Shown here: piece after piece, positions 15,146 to 27,143 of the stretch | Numbering within the stretch: position 1 is the first letter of the stretch | Layout of the letters: each line of letters begins with the position of its first letter | Assembly: GCA_025055015.1 (NCBI GenBank) | Contig: JANWYQ010000138.1 | Span: forward strand, 1 to 38,929 | Direction of reading: 5' to 3' | Origin: Caldilineales bacterium | Lineage (GTDB): Bacteria > Chloroflexota > Anaerolineae > JAAEKA01 | DNA length: 38,929 nt | Made by a program: the position numbers and the translations under genes | The notes under the pieces: generated by a model | What the model saw: only the letters and a program-made list of their open reading frames with translations | What the model was told of the DNA's origin: nothing | The model's database searches: none

Positions 15146-17567
15146 GGTCCACCGCCCAGATGGCTGTCAGCGCCGCGGCGTAGCAGAGCAACCCCAACGC
15201 GGTCACCGCGGTGAAGCCCCACTGCAGGGCCAGTAGTGCAGCCAACACCGAGGCGATCACCGACGCACAGCCGTTGATGGCCCATGCCCATGGCGTGAGC
15301 TGTGGCCCTGTGGCCGCCAGCCACCCTATCCCGCGCGGGAAAGGCACCCCCATCAGCAGCCCCAGGGGCGCCAACAACGCCACCGCAGCGGCCAGCCGCA
15401 CGGCCAGGCTCGCGGCCAGCAACGCCCCCGCCAAAGGGCCCAGCAAAAGCTGGTAGGCGACGCCCACGGCCAACAGCGCGGCCAAGGTCCCTCGCCACGG
15501 CAGCCGGGGAGCCAGCAGGCTTCCCACCCCCGACCAGAGCAGGAGCCCCGCCAGCACCGCCGTCAAGGCCAGGGTGGGGTGGCCCAACAGGAGGATGAAG
15601 CGCTGGATCAGGGGGATCTCCACCAGCAGGAAGCCCAGACCCAGCGCCGCGAAGTAGGTCAGCACGCGCCAACGGGCTGGCGCAGCGCGCTCGGCCGCTG
15701 CGCCAGCCGCCCGTCGGCCGACTGCCAAGGGCAGCAGGATCAGGGCTGCCGAGGCCAGCACCGAGAGGATCAACAGCGCTACCAGCACCAGCACGCCGCT
15801 GCCGCCGAAGGGCTGCCAGGTCTGCCCCAGCGTGGCCAGTACCACGGGCGTCTGCGCCCAGCGGAAGAAGTGGAAGAAGAAGGGGTGATCGTCGGTGGGT
15901 GGCCGGACGTCGAAGGGCTGGGCGGCGTAGAACGGGCGGGGATCGGCCGCGGCCAGCAGCGCAGCGTAGGCCTCCTCGTAGTAGGGCTCCGGCAACACGT
16001 TGAAGCGGTTGATCTCGCTCGGCTGCAGGTCGGGCGCCAGGGCCAGGTCTAGCCGGCGCTGCTGGGCAAACCGGCGCACCTCGGCCAGCTCCTCGGCAGC
16101 CCACGGGGTGCGCTTGGCCAGGAAGGTGGCCACCTGCACCCCCCGCAGCGCCACCAGATGGGCCCGCGGCTCCTCGACCCCGGCGGCCAGCAACCCCTCC
16201 CGCAGCAGGGCTAGGGTGCGCACCGTCTCGCTGGGCGGCGTCTGCAGCCAGCGGCTAATCACCAGTACGCCGTCGGGCGCGAGGTGGTCGAAGTAGGCTC
16301 GCATCGCCTCGACCGTCAGGTCGTAGGTCTCGCTCAGGCTGAAGGCGCCGGAGGTCACCGGCCGGTAGGGCTGCACCAAGGCCACGTGGATCACGCCGTA
16401 GCGCCCGCGGTCGCGGCCCAGGAAGCTGCGGGCCGTCTCGACGGCCGAGACCACCTGAGGCTGGCGGTAGGGCGAGCGATCACCCAACAGGCGGTCGAGC
16501 TGGCGGAGCACCCCCGGATCCGCTTCCACGGCGACCACAGGCCGGCCGGCCGCGCCTCCCTCCAGGGCCTGCCAGATGGCCAACCCCCCGCGCGGGTTGA
16601 GCACCAGAGCAGCCGCGCCGGGCCGAAGGCGGTAGGCCAGCGCCTCGGGCAGGTAGTCCAGGAAGGCCCAGTCCACCGGCCGGCGGGTGTCCACCACCGG
16701 GCTAAGGTCGTCGCCGTCGGTGAACAGGCCGAACTGAGGCGGCAGCGGCCCGTGGTACTGGAAGCTCAGGCCGGGCAGGGAGCGGACCCCCGCGCTTTCG
16801 ATCACCGTGACGCGGCTGACGGCGCTGTCGTCCTCTGCCACTACCCCCGATCCGGGATAGAGCAACGCTTGGGAAAGGCCCTTGTAGGGAGAGAGGCGCA
16901 GGCGGGCCGCTGCCGGCGGCGCAGCGGTCGCCCACATCAGCGAGCCTAGCGCGGCCGCGTAGAACAAGAAACGCAGGAGGGAGGGCCGCCGCGCAGCCAC
17001 GGCGGCCGCCGCCACCCCTGCCGCAGCCAGAGGAAAGAGCACCGCCGGGATGCCCAGCCCGTTGAGCAGCGCCGGCGCAGCCGCCGCGCCCACCGCCGAC
17101 CCCAACAGGTTGGCCGCGTAAACCCGGTGCGAGGCGGGGCCGCTCACGGCCAGCGCCAGGCCCACGGCCACGCCCACGCAGAAGAAGGGCGCAGCCAGCG
17201 CCAGATAGTAGGCCGCCAGCAGGGCCACCTGCCGCCGATCCCACGCGATGGCGTAGGAGTCAAAGGGCAGGGCGTTGACGAACAGGTAGCCTCCCAATAG
17301 GGCGGCGGCGAAGCCCAAGGCTAAGGCCTCCAGGCGAGGCCGCCAGGCCGCAGCCTGCTGGTCGTCGGCGGTCCAACGCGGGCGCAGGCTGAGGAAGGTG
17401 CCCCCGGCGCCGAAGCCCAGCAGCGCCAGGTTCACCACCAAGAAGGCGAAGTGGTAGAACTGGGTGACCGCGAACACCCGCGAGAGGACCACCTCCCACG
17501 CCAAGGTCGCGGCCGACAGCAGGAAAATCGCCAGATAGAGGGGACGGACGGCGAGCGGTCCAGCCAA
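15081..17567 (-). CDS. Spermidine-synthase-like multi-pass membrane protein
   Basis: This 828-residue protein has several N-terminal transmembrane helices (about residues 8-220), a central Rossmann methyltransferase-like domain related to spermidine synthase (about 310-480), and further helices at about 590-800. The Rossmann loop is degenerate (LNPRGG), and the aspartate pair expected of aminopropyltransferases is replaced (VIHVALVQP), so synthase activity is doubtful. Such fusions are frequent in Chloroflexi and Deltaproteobacteria without known role. It starts at TTG 17567, with AAGGA 6 bases upstream, 30 bases after the biotin carrier gene, and is the last gene of that operon. Its 3' end overlaps pcm. 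Confidence 0.82.
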   Translation of the reverse strand: MAGPLAVRPLYLAIFLLSAATLAWEVVLSRVFAVTQFYHFAFLVVNLALLGFGAGGTFLSLRPRWTADDQQAAAWRPRLEALALGFAAALLGGYLFVNALPFDSYAIAWDRRQVALLAAYYLALAAPFFCVGVAVGLALAVSGPASHRVYAANLLGSAVGAAAAPALLNGLGIPAVLFPLAAAGVAAAAVAARRPSLLRFLFYAAALGSLMWATAAPPAAARLRLSPYKGLSQALLYPGSGVVAEDDSAVSRVTVIESAGVRSLPGLSFQYHGPLPPQFGLFTDGDDLSPVVDTRRPVDWAFLDYLPEALAYRLRPGAAALVLNPRGGLAIWQALEGGAAGRPVVAVEADPGVLRQLDRLLGDRSPYRQPQVVSAVETARSFLGRDRGRYGVIHVALVQPYRPVTSGAFSLSETYDLTVEAMRAYFDHLAPDGVLVISRWLQTPPSETVRTLALLREGLLAAGVEEPRAHLVALRGVQVATFLAKRTPWAAEELAEVRRFAQQRRLDLALAPDLQPSEINRFNVLPEPYYEEAYAALLAAADPRPFYAAQPFDVRPPTDDHPFFFHFFRWAQTPVVLATLGQTWQPFGGSGVLVLVALLILSVLASAALILLPLAVGRRAAGAAAERAAPARWRVLTYFAALGLGFLLVEIPLIQRFILLLGHPTLALTAVLAGLLLWSGVGSLLAPRLPWRGTLAALLAVGVAYQLLLGPLAGALLAASLAVRLAAAVALLAPLGLLMGVPFPRGIGWLAATGPQLTPWAWAINGCASVIASVLAALLALQWGFTAVTALGLLCYAAALTAIWAVDLTAGRPAVPRPPAAQSAPRPG

Positions 17568-17597
17568 CGCTATCCTTCGACCACCGCGCGACAGCCC

Positions 17598-18131
17598 TCA
17601 GTGCAAGGTCACCAGGACGTCGCCCTGGTTCACCGACTCGCCGGGCTTGCACTTGACCGTTGCCACGACGCCGCTGCGAGGCGCGCGCAGCTCGTTCTCC
17701 ATCTTCATGGCGGCCAGGATCACCAGGCTCTGCCCTGCCTGGACCTCATCCCCCTCCTGGACGTTCACCCGCACGATCAGGCCGGGGATGGGCGCCTTGA
17801 TGGCCGACTCGGCCGCCAGGCTGGCTGCGCCCCCGCGCGCCTGGGTCAGGCGATGGGTGCGCTCGTCCAGCACCCGCACCTCGTAGCCCTCGTAGCCCTG
17901 GCCGGAGACCATGATGCGATAGTTGTTGCGGTCGGTCTCCTGCACATGGACCTCGTAGGGACGATGGTCCACCAACAACGAGTAGAGGGAGAGCGCCGAG
18001 ATGTGGCGCATGTCGGTCTGATACTCTTTGTCCCCGACCTTGACGCGGCCGTCGTCGCCGATCTCGATCTCATAGGTGCGGCCGGAGCCAAGGGGGGAGC
18101 CGGTAGGGGTGATGGTGACGATGTACTTCAC
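17598..18131 (-). CDS. Biotin carboxyl carrier protein of acyl-CoA carboxylase
   Basis: This 177-residue protein has a C-terminal biotinyl domain (about residues 108-177) carrying the AMKM motif with biotinylated Lys143. The preceding 100 residues resemble the linker/BT region found in the alpha subunit of propionyl- and 3-methylcrotonyl-CoA carboxylases. Carboxybiotin on its swinging lysine moves between the biotin carboxylase encoded 15 bases upstream and the carboxyltransferase. Here the alpha subunit is split into two genes, as in archaeal and some Chloroflexi enzymes. Confidence 0.93.
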   Translation of the reverse strand: MKYIVTITPTGSPLGSGRTYEIEIGDDGRVKVGDKEYQTDMRHISALSLYSLLVDHRPYEVHVQETDRNNYRIMVSGQGYEGYEVRVLDERTHRLTQARGGAASLAAESAIKAPIPGLIVRVNVQEGDEVQAGQSLVILAAMKMENELRAPRSGVVATVKCKPGESVNQGDVLVTLH

Positions 18132-18146
18132 GGTCCGTACCTCTCG

Positions 18147-19649
<1,503 letters not shown>

Positions 19650-19665
19650 AGCGTTGTTGTCCTTG

Positions 19666-20247
19666 TTACCACTTGCTTACCCGTTGCACGTCAACGGTCA
19701 CGTACACCAGGTCGGGCGCGAAGGAGCGGGCGGGGGGCAAGCCCGGCAGCCAACGCAGCGCGCCGAACATGGGGTCGAAAGGAGACAGGGAAAGCCGCTG
19801 GATCTCCACGATGGTGCCCTCCACCGGCTGCCAAAGCAGCGCGCCCCGCTCCAGGGCCAACAGCCCCTGCAAGGACGCCACGCCGAGCAGCCAATCGCCC
19901 GCCCTCAGGCCGAAGGGCGGGCCGGGCCGCTCCGGGTCAGCCGCTGGGTCCAGCGCGTCCAGGCGCAGGGGCAGCCCGCAGTCCAGCAGGGCCTGGGCGA
20001 TGGCGCCCTCGGGGGTGCGATAGGTCTCCACATGGGTGACCTGGCCGCTGAAGGCGTGGCGTTCCAAGCTGACCTGTTTGAGCAGCGTGCGGCCCGGCGC
20101 GGCCCGCTCAAACCAGCCGACGCTCCCGTCGCAGCCCAGGGTCAGCAGGCCGGCATCCAGCTGCACGCTGATGGGCAAGCCCACCACGATGCCGGCCCGG
20201 TCGTTGGCCTCGTACTGAGCGTCGGTCAGCTGAAAGGTCACCCGCAT
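19666..20247 (-). CDS. Unknown 193-residue protein inside the acyl-CoA carboxylase operon
   Basis: I do not recognise the family. It is predicted soluble, with no signal or membrane segment, and is rich in short beta-strand patterns ([29 protein letters not shown]). A charged turn around residues 90-115 carries many Pro and Asp residues. It is separated from the carboxyltransferase gene by 15 bases and from the biotin carboxylase gene by 16, so it is surely cotranscribed. It is not similar in length or composition to the small epsilon subunits of actinobacterial carboxylases. A structural or regulatory role in the complex is only an inference from position. Confidence 0.8.
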   Translation of the reverse strand: MRVTFQLTDAQYEANDRAGIVVGLPISVQLDAGLLTLGCDGSVGWFERAAPGRTLLKQVSLERHAFSGQVTHVETYRTPEGAIAQALLDCGLPLRLDALDPAADPERPGPPFGLRAGDWLLGVASLQGLLALERGALLWQPVEGTIVEIQRLSLSPFDPMFGALRWLPGLPPARSFAPDLVYVTVDVQRVSKW

Positions 20248-20262
20248 GGACGCACCCGTCGC

Positions 20263-21810
<1,548 letters not shown>

Positions 21811-21972
21811 AGGAACCTCCGATTCTTTGGAATGGCATTGGATGGACACAGGTACAACAAGTGGACACGGCTGCGCACGGGGACCTCGCGCGGCGCAGGC
21901 ACAACCACGTACGGGGGCGGTCACGCCCACGGCGCCCGGTGCTAAGTCCGCACAGTGCTCATTCTGATAGTC

Positions 21973-22770
21973 TTACAGCCGCACGATGCCTAGGAGCACC
22001 AGCACGGCCAGCATGGCCGGCTGGTGCAGCAGGTAGATAAGCAAGGAGTTCTGGCCCAACAGGCGCAGAAAGCGCACCGGGCCAACGGTGGCCAGGTCCG
22101 GCAGCCGGTAACCTCGCACGCCGCCGGCGTAGAGCCAGTTGCCCAGGAACACGCCGATCAACACCCGGCCGAACCAGGGGATTAGGGGCGCGTAGTCCAC
22201 GCCGCTGCCCGGCGTGGGCGCCAGCCACTCCAGCCACGGCTGCTCCAGCCCCAAGGACGCGACCCATCCGCCCAGCCAGACGATGGCCAGGCCCAAGGCC
22301 AGGTTGGCCCAGCGCCAGCGCAGGAACGGATAGGCCAGGGCGATGGACGCGCCGATCAGGTGCAGGATGCCGAAGCGCACGTAGTAGTCCGCGCCCAGCG
22401 CGGCGAAGGTGACCACGCTGATCACCACGCCCCAGGTGAAGATGGTCAGCCCGCGCAACAGATACTTGGGCCACAGGCTGCCGACTGGCCGGCTGCGGCG
22501 CTCGCGGTGGTAGCTCAGGGTGAGGGAGAGCCCCACCAGGCCGGTGAACAGGCTGGCAGTGGTCATCTGCCAGAGGTGCCAGAAGCCGCTGCGCACGGCG
22601 ATGGGGTAGCCGCCCAGGCTGGCCAGGTCCCACATCAGGTGGTACACCACCATCATCAGGATGGCCACCCCGCGCAGGGCGTCCACCTCCCACAAGCGGT
22701 CGTCCCGGGGGATGGGCACCGGGCGGATGCTGTGGCGCAGTCCGGCGACGTAGGCGTTGATCGCAGTCAT
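21973..22770 (-). CDS. DUF1624 / heparan-alpha-glucosaminide acetyltransferase-like membrane protein
   Basis: This 265-residue polytopic protein has about seven membrane helices. It opens with a short cytoplasmic leader and the family signature DALRGVAILMMVVYHLMWDL (about residues 30-49), including the R-G and H-x-x-x-D residues shared by DUF1624 and acyltransferase-3-like proteins. It may transfer acyl groups across the membrane, but no substrate is known. It overlaps the preceding oxidoreductase gene by 4 bases (ATGA), so translation is coupled. No terminator is visible after it. Confidence 0.85.
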   Translation of the reverse strand: MTAINAYVAGLRHSIRPVPIPRDDRLWEVDALRGVAILMMVVYHLMWDLASLGGYPIAVRSGFWHLWQMTTASLFTGLVGLSLTLSYHRERRSRPVGSLWPKYLLRGLTIFTWGVVISVVTFAALGADYYVRFGILHLIGASIALAYPFLRWRWANLALGLAIVWLGGWVASLGLEQPWLEWLAPTPGSGVDYAPLIPWFGRVLIGVFLGNWLYAGGVRGYRLPDLATVGPVRFLRLLGQNSLLIYLLHQPAMLAVLVLLGIVRL

Positions 22771-23804
22771 GCCACTTCCAGCAGGATCTTACCGAAGTGC
22801 TCCCCTTCCTTCATGCGCTCCTCGGCCTGTCGCGCCTCGGCCAGGGGATACACCCGGTCAATGGCCACGCTGAGCTTGCCGGCGAAGATCAGCCGCATGA
22901 CGGCCTCGAAGTCAGGCTGGCTGCCCATGGTGCTGCCGATGATGCTGACCTGGCGGCCGAAGACGATGTTGACGGGGGTGGAGGCGGCGTAGCCGGTGGT
23001 GCCGCCCACGGTGAGGAGGCGGCCGCCCCGCTTCAGGGTGCGCAGGCTGGCCTCCCAGGTGGCTGCACCCACGTTGTCCACCACCACGTCCACCCCCTGC
23101 TTGCCGCTGTGCAGGTAGACGGCGCGCGACCAGTCGGGCTCGGCCTCCCGGTCCACCGCCCAGTCTGCGCCCAGCGCCAGGGCCTGCTGGGCCTTGTCTG
23201 CACCGCCCGCCACCACCCAGACCGTGCAGCCCAGCAGCCGGGCCAGGGAGATGGTGAAGCTGTTGACGCCGCCGCCCGCGCCCACCACCAACACCACCTC
23301 GCCCGGCCGCACCTGGCCCTTGGTGACCAACATGCGCCAGGTGGTGACGGCCACGGTGGGCGCTGCCGCCGCCTGCTGCATGGAGAAGCCGTCGGGCACG
23401 GCGATCAAATTGCGCGCCGGGATCTTGACGAACTCGGCGAAGGTGCCGCGCACGTGTTCCCCCAGCAGGCGCATGGTGTCGCACATGCTGTGCTCCCCGC
23501 GCCAGCAAAAGCTGCACCGGCCGCACCACAGGGTCGGGTTGGCGGTGACCCGCTGGCCCACGCGCCAGCCGGTCACCTGGTCCCCCACGGCGGCGATCTC
23601 GCCGCTGAAGTCCGCGCCGGGGATGTGGGGGAGCTCTAGGTTGAGCCCCTTCCAACCCCGCACCACGAACTGGTCCAGACGGTTGAGAGCCGCGTAGGAC
23701 ACGCGGACCAGCACCTCGTCCGGCCCGTGCTCCGGGACCGGCATATCCTCCACGTACTCCAAGTTATCCAGCGTGCCGTGCTGGCGGAAGATGATGGCTT
23801 TCAC
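22767..23804 (-). CDS. MDR-family zinc-type alcohol dehydrogenase/quinone oxidoreductase
   Basis: This is a 345-residue medium-chain dehydrogenase/reductase. The structural zinc lobe is intact (CGRCSFC followed by a fourth cysteine 8 residues on). The catalytic zinc ligands are missing: the usual Cys is Asn in LNRLD, and the GHE motif reads GAD. The NAD(P) loop is VVGAGGGVNSF. This pattern fits quinone-oxidoreductase-like or enoyl reductases rather than true alcohol dehydrogenases. The GTG at 23804 has GGAGG 5 bases upstream, and the promoter at 23901-23930 also favours it over an in-frame codon at 23879. It forms an operon with the DUF1624 gene. Confidence 0.9.
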   Translation of the reverse strand: MKAIIFRQHGTLDNLEYVEDMPVPEHGPDEVLVRVSYAALNRLDQFVVRGWKGLNLELPHIPGADFSGEIAAVGDQVTGWRVGQRVTANPTLWCGRCSFCWRGEHSMCDTMRLLGEHVRGTFAEFVKIPARNLIAVPDGFSMQQAAAAPTVAVTTWRMLVTKGQVRPGEVVLVVGAGGGVNSFTISLARLLGCTVWVVAGGADKAQQALALGADWAVDREAEPDWSRAVYLHSGKQGVDVVVDNVGAATWEASLRTLKRGGRLLTVGGTTGYAASTPVNIVFGRQVSIIGSTMGSQPDFEAVMRLIFAGKLSVAIDRVYPLAEARQAEERMKEGEHFGKILLEVA

Positions 23805-23900
23805 AGGACCTCCGCATCGAGCGAGCTGTGCTCCCAAAAGCCGTGGGACATCGGCCGCAGGCAGGGCGTGAGCCGACACAGGTCGAGGCTTTCCGACGGC

Positions 23901-23930
23901 ATTCTACCACACCTGGCGCACAAGCGGCAA
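23901..23930 (-). promoter_or_regulatory. Promoter of the MDR-DUF1624 operon
   Basis: On the minus strand TTGCCG (23930-23925), 18 bases, then TAGAAT (23906-23901). Transcription would start near 23894, about 90 bases before the GTG. Confidence 0.55.
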
Positions 23931-23984
23931 CGCTTGGGAGGCAGTGAACAGGCAGCAACCAGGAGCACACCGGCACACCCACCG

Positions 23985-24020
23985 CCGCTCCGTTCGCACC
24001 TGGGGGGGCGAACGGAGCGG
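23985..24020. repeat. Palindromic element, copy 2, within a 13-bp hairpin
   Basis: CCGCTCCGTTCGC (23985-23997) pairs perfectly with GCGAACGGAGCGG (24008-24020). The inner 22 bases match copy 1 at 1189-1210 with one difference. It lies 14 bases beyond the stop of the FAD/Fe-S gene and may act at its 3' end, although no T run follows. Confidence 0.65.
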
Positions 24021-24034
24021 CCAGGCCGGCGCGC

Positions 24035-27000
24035 TCATGGCTGCGACAACGCCATGGCCAACACCTCGACCACGTGCAGCGCGGGCCGGCCCGCGAAATG
24101 CTCGATCTGCTGGCGGCAGCTGGCGCCGTCCGCGCACACCAATGCGTCGGGCGCCGCTGCGATGGCAGGAACCAACCGATCCCGCGCGATAGCCGCTGAC
24201 ACAGCGTAGTGGTCCCGCGTGTAGCCAAACGCGCCGGCCATGCCACAGCAGCCGGCATCCACCTGGCGCACCGGGCCCGCAGTGGCCGCCGCCAGCACCG
24301 CCAGGGAGCCCGCCGTGCCGCCGGACGCCTTCTGGTGGCAGTGGCCGTGGAAGAGCACGGGCTGGGACAGCGGCCGCAGGGGCCAGCGCCGCCCGGCCGC
24401 CATCTGCCCGGCCAGCCAGTCGTCAACCAGGAAGACCTGCCGGGCCACCGCGGCCACCCGCGGGTCGCCGGGCAACAGGTCGAGGTACTCCTCGTGGAAC
24501 GCGGTGGCGCAGCTCGGCTCGCACACCAGGATGGGTACCCCCTGCGCGGCCAGGGGGTGGAGCAGCGCCACGTTGCGCGCCGCCTGCCGCCGCGCGGCCT
24601 CCACCAGCCCCTGGCTCAGCATGGGCCGGCCGCAGCAGACGCGCGGGGCCAGGCTCACCCGGTAGCCGCCGGCCTCCAGCACCCGCACCGCTGCGATCCC
24701 GATCTGCGGATGGTTGTAGGTGACGAAGGTGTCGGGGAACAGGGCCACCGTCTCGCCCGCAGGCTCAGCGCCGATGGACTGGCGGCCCTGGCTGCGCCGG
24801 CGTCGGGCGAACCAAGCGGTGAAGGTGGGCGACGCCAGCCGCGGCAGGCGCCGGTCGGGGTGCAAGCCCACCAGCCGACCCAGCAGCCCGCGCGCCCAGC
24901 GCGTGGCCAGCACAGCGTTGGCCAGGGGCGCAACCGGCGCGGCCAGCCGGTTGACGTCGTGGATGTGGCCGAAGAGGCGGGCGGCCAGCGGCGTGCCCCG
25001 CTGGGCGTAGCGCTGCGCCAGGAACTCGGCCTTGATCTTGGCCATGTCCACGGCCGAGGGGCACTCCGCCTTGCAGGCCTTGCACCCCAGGCACAGGTCC
25101 AGGGCCTCGTACACCGCCTCGCTGCCCCAGGCGTCGCCGTCCAGCTGGCCGGAGAGGGCTGCGCGCAGCAGGTTGGCCCGGCCGCGCGTGCTGTGCTCCT
25201 CCTCGCGGGTAGCCTGAAACGAGGGGCACATCACGCCGCTGAGCTTGCGGCAGTCGCCGGAGCCGTTGCACATCTCCACCGCCCGCGCAAAGCCGCCGTC
25301 CGCCGTCCAGTCGAAGAAGGGGCGCAGCTCGATGGTGTGGTAGCTGGGGCCGTAGCGCAGGGTGGCTGGGTCGGTGACGTGGTGCGCAGCCGCCGGGGCC
25401 GGCTGCTGCTGCCGCACCGCCTCGAGCACCTCCGCCGGCACCTTCTTGCCGGGGTTGAGCAGGTTGCGGGGGTCGAAAGCCAGCTTCACCTCGGCGAAGG
25501 CCCGGGTCACCGCCTCGCCGAACAGGTCCCGGTTCAGGTGGGTGAGCTTCAGGCCGTCGCCGTGTTCGCCGCTGAGCACGCCGCCCAGGGGCCGGATCAG
25601 GTCCAGCAGCCGGTCCTGCATGGCGTCCATCACCGCCACGTCGGCCGCGGTCTTCAGGTTGAGCATGGGCCGGATGTGCAGGCAGCCGGCGCTGGCGTGG
25701 GCGTAGAAGGCGGCCTCCTTGCCGAACTCGGCGAACATGCGCTGCACCCCGCGCACGTAGTCGGGCAGGTGCTCCGGCGGCACCGCCACGTCCTCCATGA
25801 ACCCGGCCGGCTTGACGTCCCCGCGGCGGCTGAGCAGCAGGCTGAGCCCCGCCTTGCGCACCGACCAGGCGTTGGCCTGCGCAGCGGGGTCCAGCAGGGG
25901 CACGATGGCCCCCCGGTGGCCGTGGACGGCTAGGTGGGCCCGCAGCGCCTCCAGCCGCGCCCGGCCCTCGGCCTCGTTCTCCCCGTAGAACTCCACGGCC
26001 AGCACGCAGGCCGGGTTCCCCTCCACGAAGGTCAGCCGGCGGCCGTACTCCGGGTGCTGTCGGCACAGGTCCATCAGCCAGCGGTCCATGAGCTCCACGG
26101 CCGACGGCTGGAGGGCCAGGATGGGCACCGTGGCCTCGGCAGCCGCCACCAAGTCGTCGAAGTGGACAATGGCCAGAGCGGTGGCCGTGGGCCGCGGGAC
26201 CAGCTGCAGGGTGACTTCAGTCATCACGGCCAAGGTGCCCTCAGAGCCGGCGATCAGGTGGGCAGGGTTGGGTCCGCGCGGCGTGGGCAGGCCGGGGGGC
26301 AAGGGGCCGGGCCGCGCGGGCGGCGAGAGCAGGCGATCCAGGTTGTAGCCGCTGGCCCGGCGCCAGTGTCGAGGGAAGTCGCGGCGGATGGCCGCCTCGT
26401 GCTCGGCTAGGGTGCGGCGCAGGGCTGCGACCAGCCGGCCCCCTTGGCTGTCCGGCGCGGTGGTTGCCACGTCCCAAAGGCCGGGATCGAAGGTGACCAC
26501 GCTGCCGTCGGCCAGCACGCAGCGGGCGGCCAGCACGCTGTCGGCGACCATGCCGTAGAGGATGGAGTGGGCGCCGGTGCCGTTGTTGCCCACGGTGCCG
26601 CCCACCGTGGCGCGGTTGCCGCTGGCCGGGTCGGGCCCCAACATCAGGCCGAAGGGACGGGCGGCGGCGGCCAGGTGGTCCAACACCACGCCCGGCTGAC
26701 AGCGCGCTTGCCGCGCCTCCGGGTCAACGGCCACCACCCGGTTCAGGTGGCGGGTGAAGTCCAGCACCACGGCCTGGCCCACCGTCTGGCCCGCCAGGCT
26801 GGTGCCGCCCCCGCGCGGCAGCACGGGCGCCGCGTGCCGGGCGCACACCTCCACCGTGGCGATCACCTCCTCCTCGCTGCGGGGGATCACCACGCCCAGG
26901 GGCTCGATCTGGTAGATGCTGGCGTCGGTGCTGTAGAGGATGCGGTGGGTGCGGTCGAAGCGGACGTCCTGTACGCCGGCGCGGCGCAGGTCGTCGGCCA

Positions 27001-27043
27001 GCGCGGCCAGGGCCTCGGTGGGGGGTGCAGAGGAAGCGGACAT
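24035..27043 (-). CDS. FAD-binding and Fe-S-binding dehydrogenase (YdiJ/GlcD-GlcF fusion type)
   Basis: This 1002-residue flavoprotein has four parts in order: an FAD-binding PCMH domain (about 40-220, with PRGGGTSLAG), the FAD-linked oxidase C-terminal domain (about 260-530), a ferredoxin-like region, and two CCG domains (PRVCCGRPM and DAGCCGMAGAFGY). The ferredoxin-like region has CLGCKACKAECPSAVD and a preceding CNGSGDCRKLSG. The arrangement and length match E. coli YdiJ, a D-2-hydroxyglutarate dehydrogenase; D-lactate or glycolate are alternatives. It would pass electrons from a 2-hydroxyacid to an acceptor on the inner membrane face. The ATG 27043 has GAGG 6 bases upstream. It is probably monocistronic. 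Confidence 0.9.
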   Translation of the reverse strand: MSASSAPPTEALAALADDLRRAGVQDVRFDRTHRILYSTDASIYQIEPLGVVIPRSEEEVIATVEVCARHAAPVLPRGGGTSLAGQTVGQAVVLDFTRHLNRVVAVDPEARQARCQPGVVLDHLAAAARPFGLMLGPDPASGNRATVGGTVGNNGTGAHSILYGMVADSVLAARCVLADGSVVTFDPGLWDVATTAPDSQGGRLVAALRRTLAEHEAAIRRDFPRHWRRASGYNLDRLLSPPARPGPLPPGLPTPRGPNPAHLIAGSEGTLAVMTEVTLQLVPRPTATALAIVHFDDLVAAAEATVPILALQPSAVELMDRWLMDLCRQHPEYGRRLTFVEGNPACVLAVEFYGENEAEGRARLEALRAHLAVHGHRGAIVPLLDPAAQANAWSVRKAGLSLLLSRRGDVKPAGFMEDVAVPPEHLPDYVRGVQRMFAEFGKEAAFYAHASAGCLHIRPMLNLKTAADVAVMDAMQDRLLDLIRPLGGVLSGEHGDGLKLTHLNRDLFGEAVTRAFAEVKLAFDPRNLLNPGKKVPAEVLEAVRQQQPAPAAAHHVTDPATLRYGPSYHTIELRPFFDWTADGGFARAVEMCNGSGDCRKLSGVMCPSFQATREEEHSTRGRANLLRAALSGQLDGDAWGSEAVYEALDLCLGCKACKAECPSAVDMAKIKAEFLAQRYAQRGTPLAARLFGHIHDVNRLAAPVAPLANAVLATRWARGLLGRLVGLHPDRRLPRLASPTFTAWFARRRRSQGRQSIGAEPAGETVALFPDTFVTYNHPQIGIAAVRVLEAGGYRVSLAPRVCCGRPMLSQGLVEAARRQAARNVALLHPLAAQGVPILVCEPSCATAFHEEYLDLLPGDPRVAAVARQVFLVDDWLAGQMAAGRRWPLRPLSQPVLFHGHCHQKASGGTAGSLAVLAAATAGPVRQVDAGCCGMAGAFGYTRDHYAVSAAIARDRLVPAIAAAPDALVCADGASCRQQIEHFAGRPALHVVEVLAMALSQP

Positions 27044-27143
27044 GGGCAACCTCAGAGCCGGCGTTGGCTCATAGCCGATGGAACCCTCGGCGCCGGCCGC
27101 CGTCGAAAGCCATCCTGCAGCCGGCCTCGGCCGAAGCCGTTCG

